Assembly: GCA_964442285.1 (NCBI GenBank)
Contig: CAYTZH010000048.1
Location: 1-32,184, forward strand
Source: CAYTZH01 sp964442285
GTDB lineage: Bacteria; Myxococcota_A; UBA9160; JAFDET01
Direction: 5' to 3'
DNA length: 32,184 bases
Of the stretch, positions 31,238 through 32,184 are shown piece by piece. A program made the translations under genes and the position numbers. Numbering within the stretch: position 1 is the stretch's first letter; every line of letters begins with the position of its first letter. The notes beneath the pieces are model-generated. The model saw only the letters and a list, made by a program, of their open reading frames with translations, ran no database searches and was not told the origin of the DNA.

Positions 31238-32184
31238 CTGCCCAAAGCCCACGTCCTCGTCGTGGACGACGAGAAGCTGTACCGGCGCGCGCTGGAGCGG
31301 ATCCTGACGCGTACGGGCTACGTCGTGTCGACCGCCCGCGATGCCACCGAAGGCTTCCGGGTCGTGAACGCCGAGCCCGTCGACCTCGTGCTCTGCGACG
31401 TGAAGATGCCCGGTGTGAACGGGATCGAGCTCGTGCGCCAGATCCACGAGGTGGAGCCCGACCTCCCCTGCATCGTGATCACCGGCTACGGCACCGCCGA
31501 GAACTCGGTGGAAGCCCTGCGGGCGGGGGCTTACTGGTACCTCCAGAAGCCCTTCGACCAGGACAACCTCGACGCCGTGCGACGGCTCGTGCAGCAGGCC
31601 ATCGAGCACGGGCGGCTCAAGGCGGAGAACCGGCTCCTCCAGAGCCAGCTCCAGGCCCGCTACCGCTTCAGGAACGTGGTCGGCCAGAGCCCCTCCCTGC
31701 GGCGGGTGCTCGAGGTCGTGGAGAAGGTGGCGGATTCCGACAGCACCGTGCTGGTGCGGGGGGAGAGCGGCACGGGCAAGGAGCTCATTGCCCGCGCCAT
31801 CCACTACAACAGCCGCCGCGCGGATCGCATGCTCGTCACCGTCAACTGCGGGGCCATCCCGGAGGAGCTCCTGGAGAGCGAGCTCTTCGGCCACGTGCGG
31901 GGCGCCTTCACCAACGCCGTGTCCCACCGCGAGGGCCGCTTCTCCCTGGCCAACGGCGGCACGATCTTCCTGGACGAGATCGGGGACATGAGCCCGAACC
32001 TCCAGGTGAAGCTCCTGCGGGTCCTCCAGGACGGCACCTTCGAGCCGGTGGGCTCCTCCAAGACCTCCAACGTGGACGCCCGCATCCTGGCGGCCACGAA
32101 CCAGGACCTGGAGGTGGCGATCCAGGAGCGGCGCTTCCGCGAGGACCTCTTCTACCGCTTGAACGTGATCCCCATCCAGGTACC
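31238..32184 (+). CDS. NtrC-family sigma-54-dependent response regulator, CTG start, GAFTNA variant (partial)
   Basis: About 315 residues are visible before the window ends. The receiver (about 5-120) has HVLVVDDEKL, acceptor Asp54 (LVLCDVKMPGVNG) and WYLQKPFDQ. The AAA+ domain has Walker A GESGTGKE and TIFLDEIGDM. The sigma-54 contact loop reads GAFTNA (31901-31918) where GAFTGA is usual. Start: the frame is closed upstream by TAA at 31193, and no ATG, GTG or TTG lies between that stop and the receiver's first strand. GGAGGAG sits seven bases before a CTG at 31238, so CTG is the probable start. A GTG at 31259 would remove the first strand. The C-terminal DNA-binding domain lies beyond the window. 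Confidence 0.88.
   Translation, partial: MPKAHVLVVDDEKLYRRALERILTRTGYVVSTARDATEGFRVVNAEPVDLVLCDVKMPGVNGIELVRQIHEVEPDLPCIVITGYGTAENSVEALRAGAYWYLQKPFDQDNLDAVRRLVQQAIEHGRLKAENRLLQSQLQARYRFRNVVGQSPSLRRVLEVVEKVADSDSTVLVRGESGTGKELIARAIHYNSRRADRMLVTVNCGAIPEELLESELFGHVRGAFTNAVSHREGRFSLANGGTIFLDEIGDMSPNLQVKLLRVLQDGTFEPVGSSKTSNVDARILAATNQDLEVAIQERRFREDLFYRLNVIPIQV

Noticed and set aside
1..32184. tRNA or rRNA genes, CRISPR arrays, insertion sequences
   Set aside because: I looked for cloverleaf ends, regular spaced repeats, and transposase motifs with terminal repeats and saw none; a covariance-model scan would be needed to exclude small RNAs.

Overview
The window is very GC-rich (roughly 70% or more) and densely coded. 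It has short gaps, many ATGA/GTGA/TTGA stop-start overlaps and frequent GTG or TTG starts. An LPS-export permease (LptG-like), a type IV pilus/type II secretion ATPase (PilB-like), a periplasmic PBP4 homologue, SPFH proteins and two RpoN-dependent activators point to a Gram-negative, diderm bacterium. The best guess is a high-GC deltaproteobacterial-grade lineage (Myxococcota, Desulfobacterota or Binatota-like). This rests on gene content and base composition only; there is no rRNA here to settle it. I saw no tRNA, rRNA, CRISPR array, insertion sequence or integrase, so the region looks chromosomal and mostly housekeeping.

Layout. (1) 1-3261, minus strand: ribF, a YbhN-like flippase-domain membrane protein, and a PilB-type ATPase cut by the window edge. 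(2) 3277-4353, plus: lptG-like, starting only 15 bp from the ribF start. (3) 4365-12219, minus: one tightly packed operon of rsmD, coaD, a phosphohexomutase, coaBC, nfeD, slipin, hflK and hflC. It combines coenzyme A synthesis with a four-protein membrane quality-control/microdomain block. (4) 12220-13129: a 402 bp divergent region, a small XRE-type regulator, then a non-coding stretch with a near-consensus sigma-54 promoter and an upstream palindrome. (5) 13130-20935: envelope block. A DUF5658-like membrane protein and a lytic transglycosylase are followed by minus-strand dacB (PBP4), a plus operon of fused SpmA-SpmB protein, AmgK-like kinase, MurU-like nucleotidyltransferase and metallo-beta-lactamase-fold hydrolase, and convergent anmK. 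Together these outline turnover of peptidoglycan and salvage of MurNAc. (6) 21016-25288: a small membrane protein, two paralogous GT4 glycosyltransferases with a methyltransferase between them, and a second methyltransferase on the other strand, after a good sigma-70 promoter. (7) 25355-32184: signalling block with a PilZ protein, a two-TM coiled-coil protein ending in a RelE/HigB-like domain, a minus operon of NtrC-type regulator, PAS histidine kinase and stand-alone receiver, and a divergent second NtrC-type regulator cut by the right edge.

Most noteworthy: a sigma-54 promoter plus enhancer-like palindrome before a cell-wall gene pair; a transmembrane coiled-coil protein with a toxin-like C-terminus and a hairpin over its start codon; an NtrC-type regulator that seems to start at CTG and carries GAFTNA in place of GAFTGA; and a compact peptidoglycan-salvage island with an unexplained hydrolase and a fused SpmAB membrane protein.
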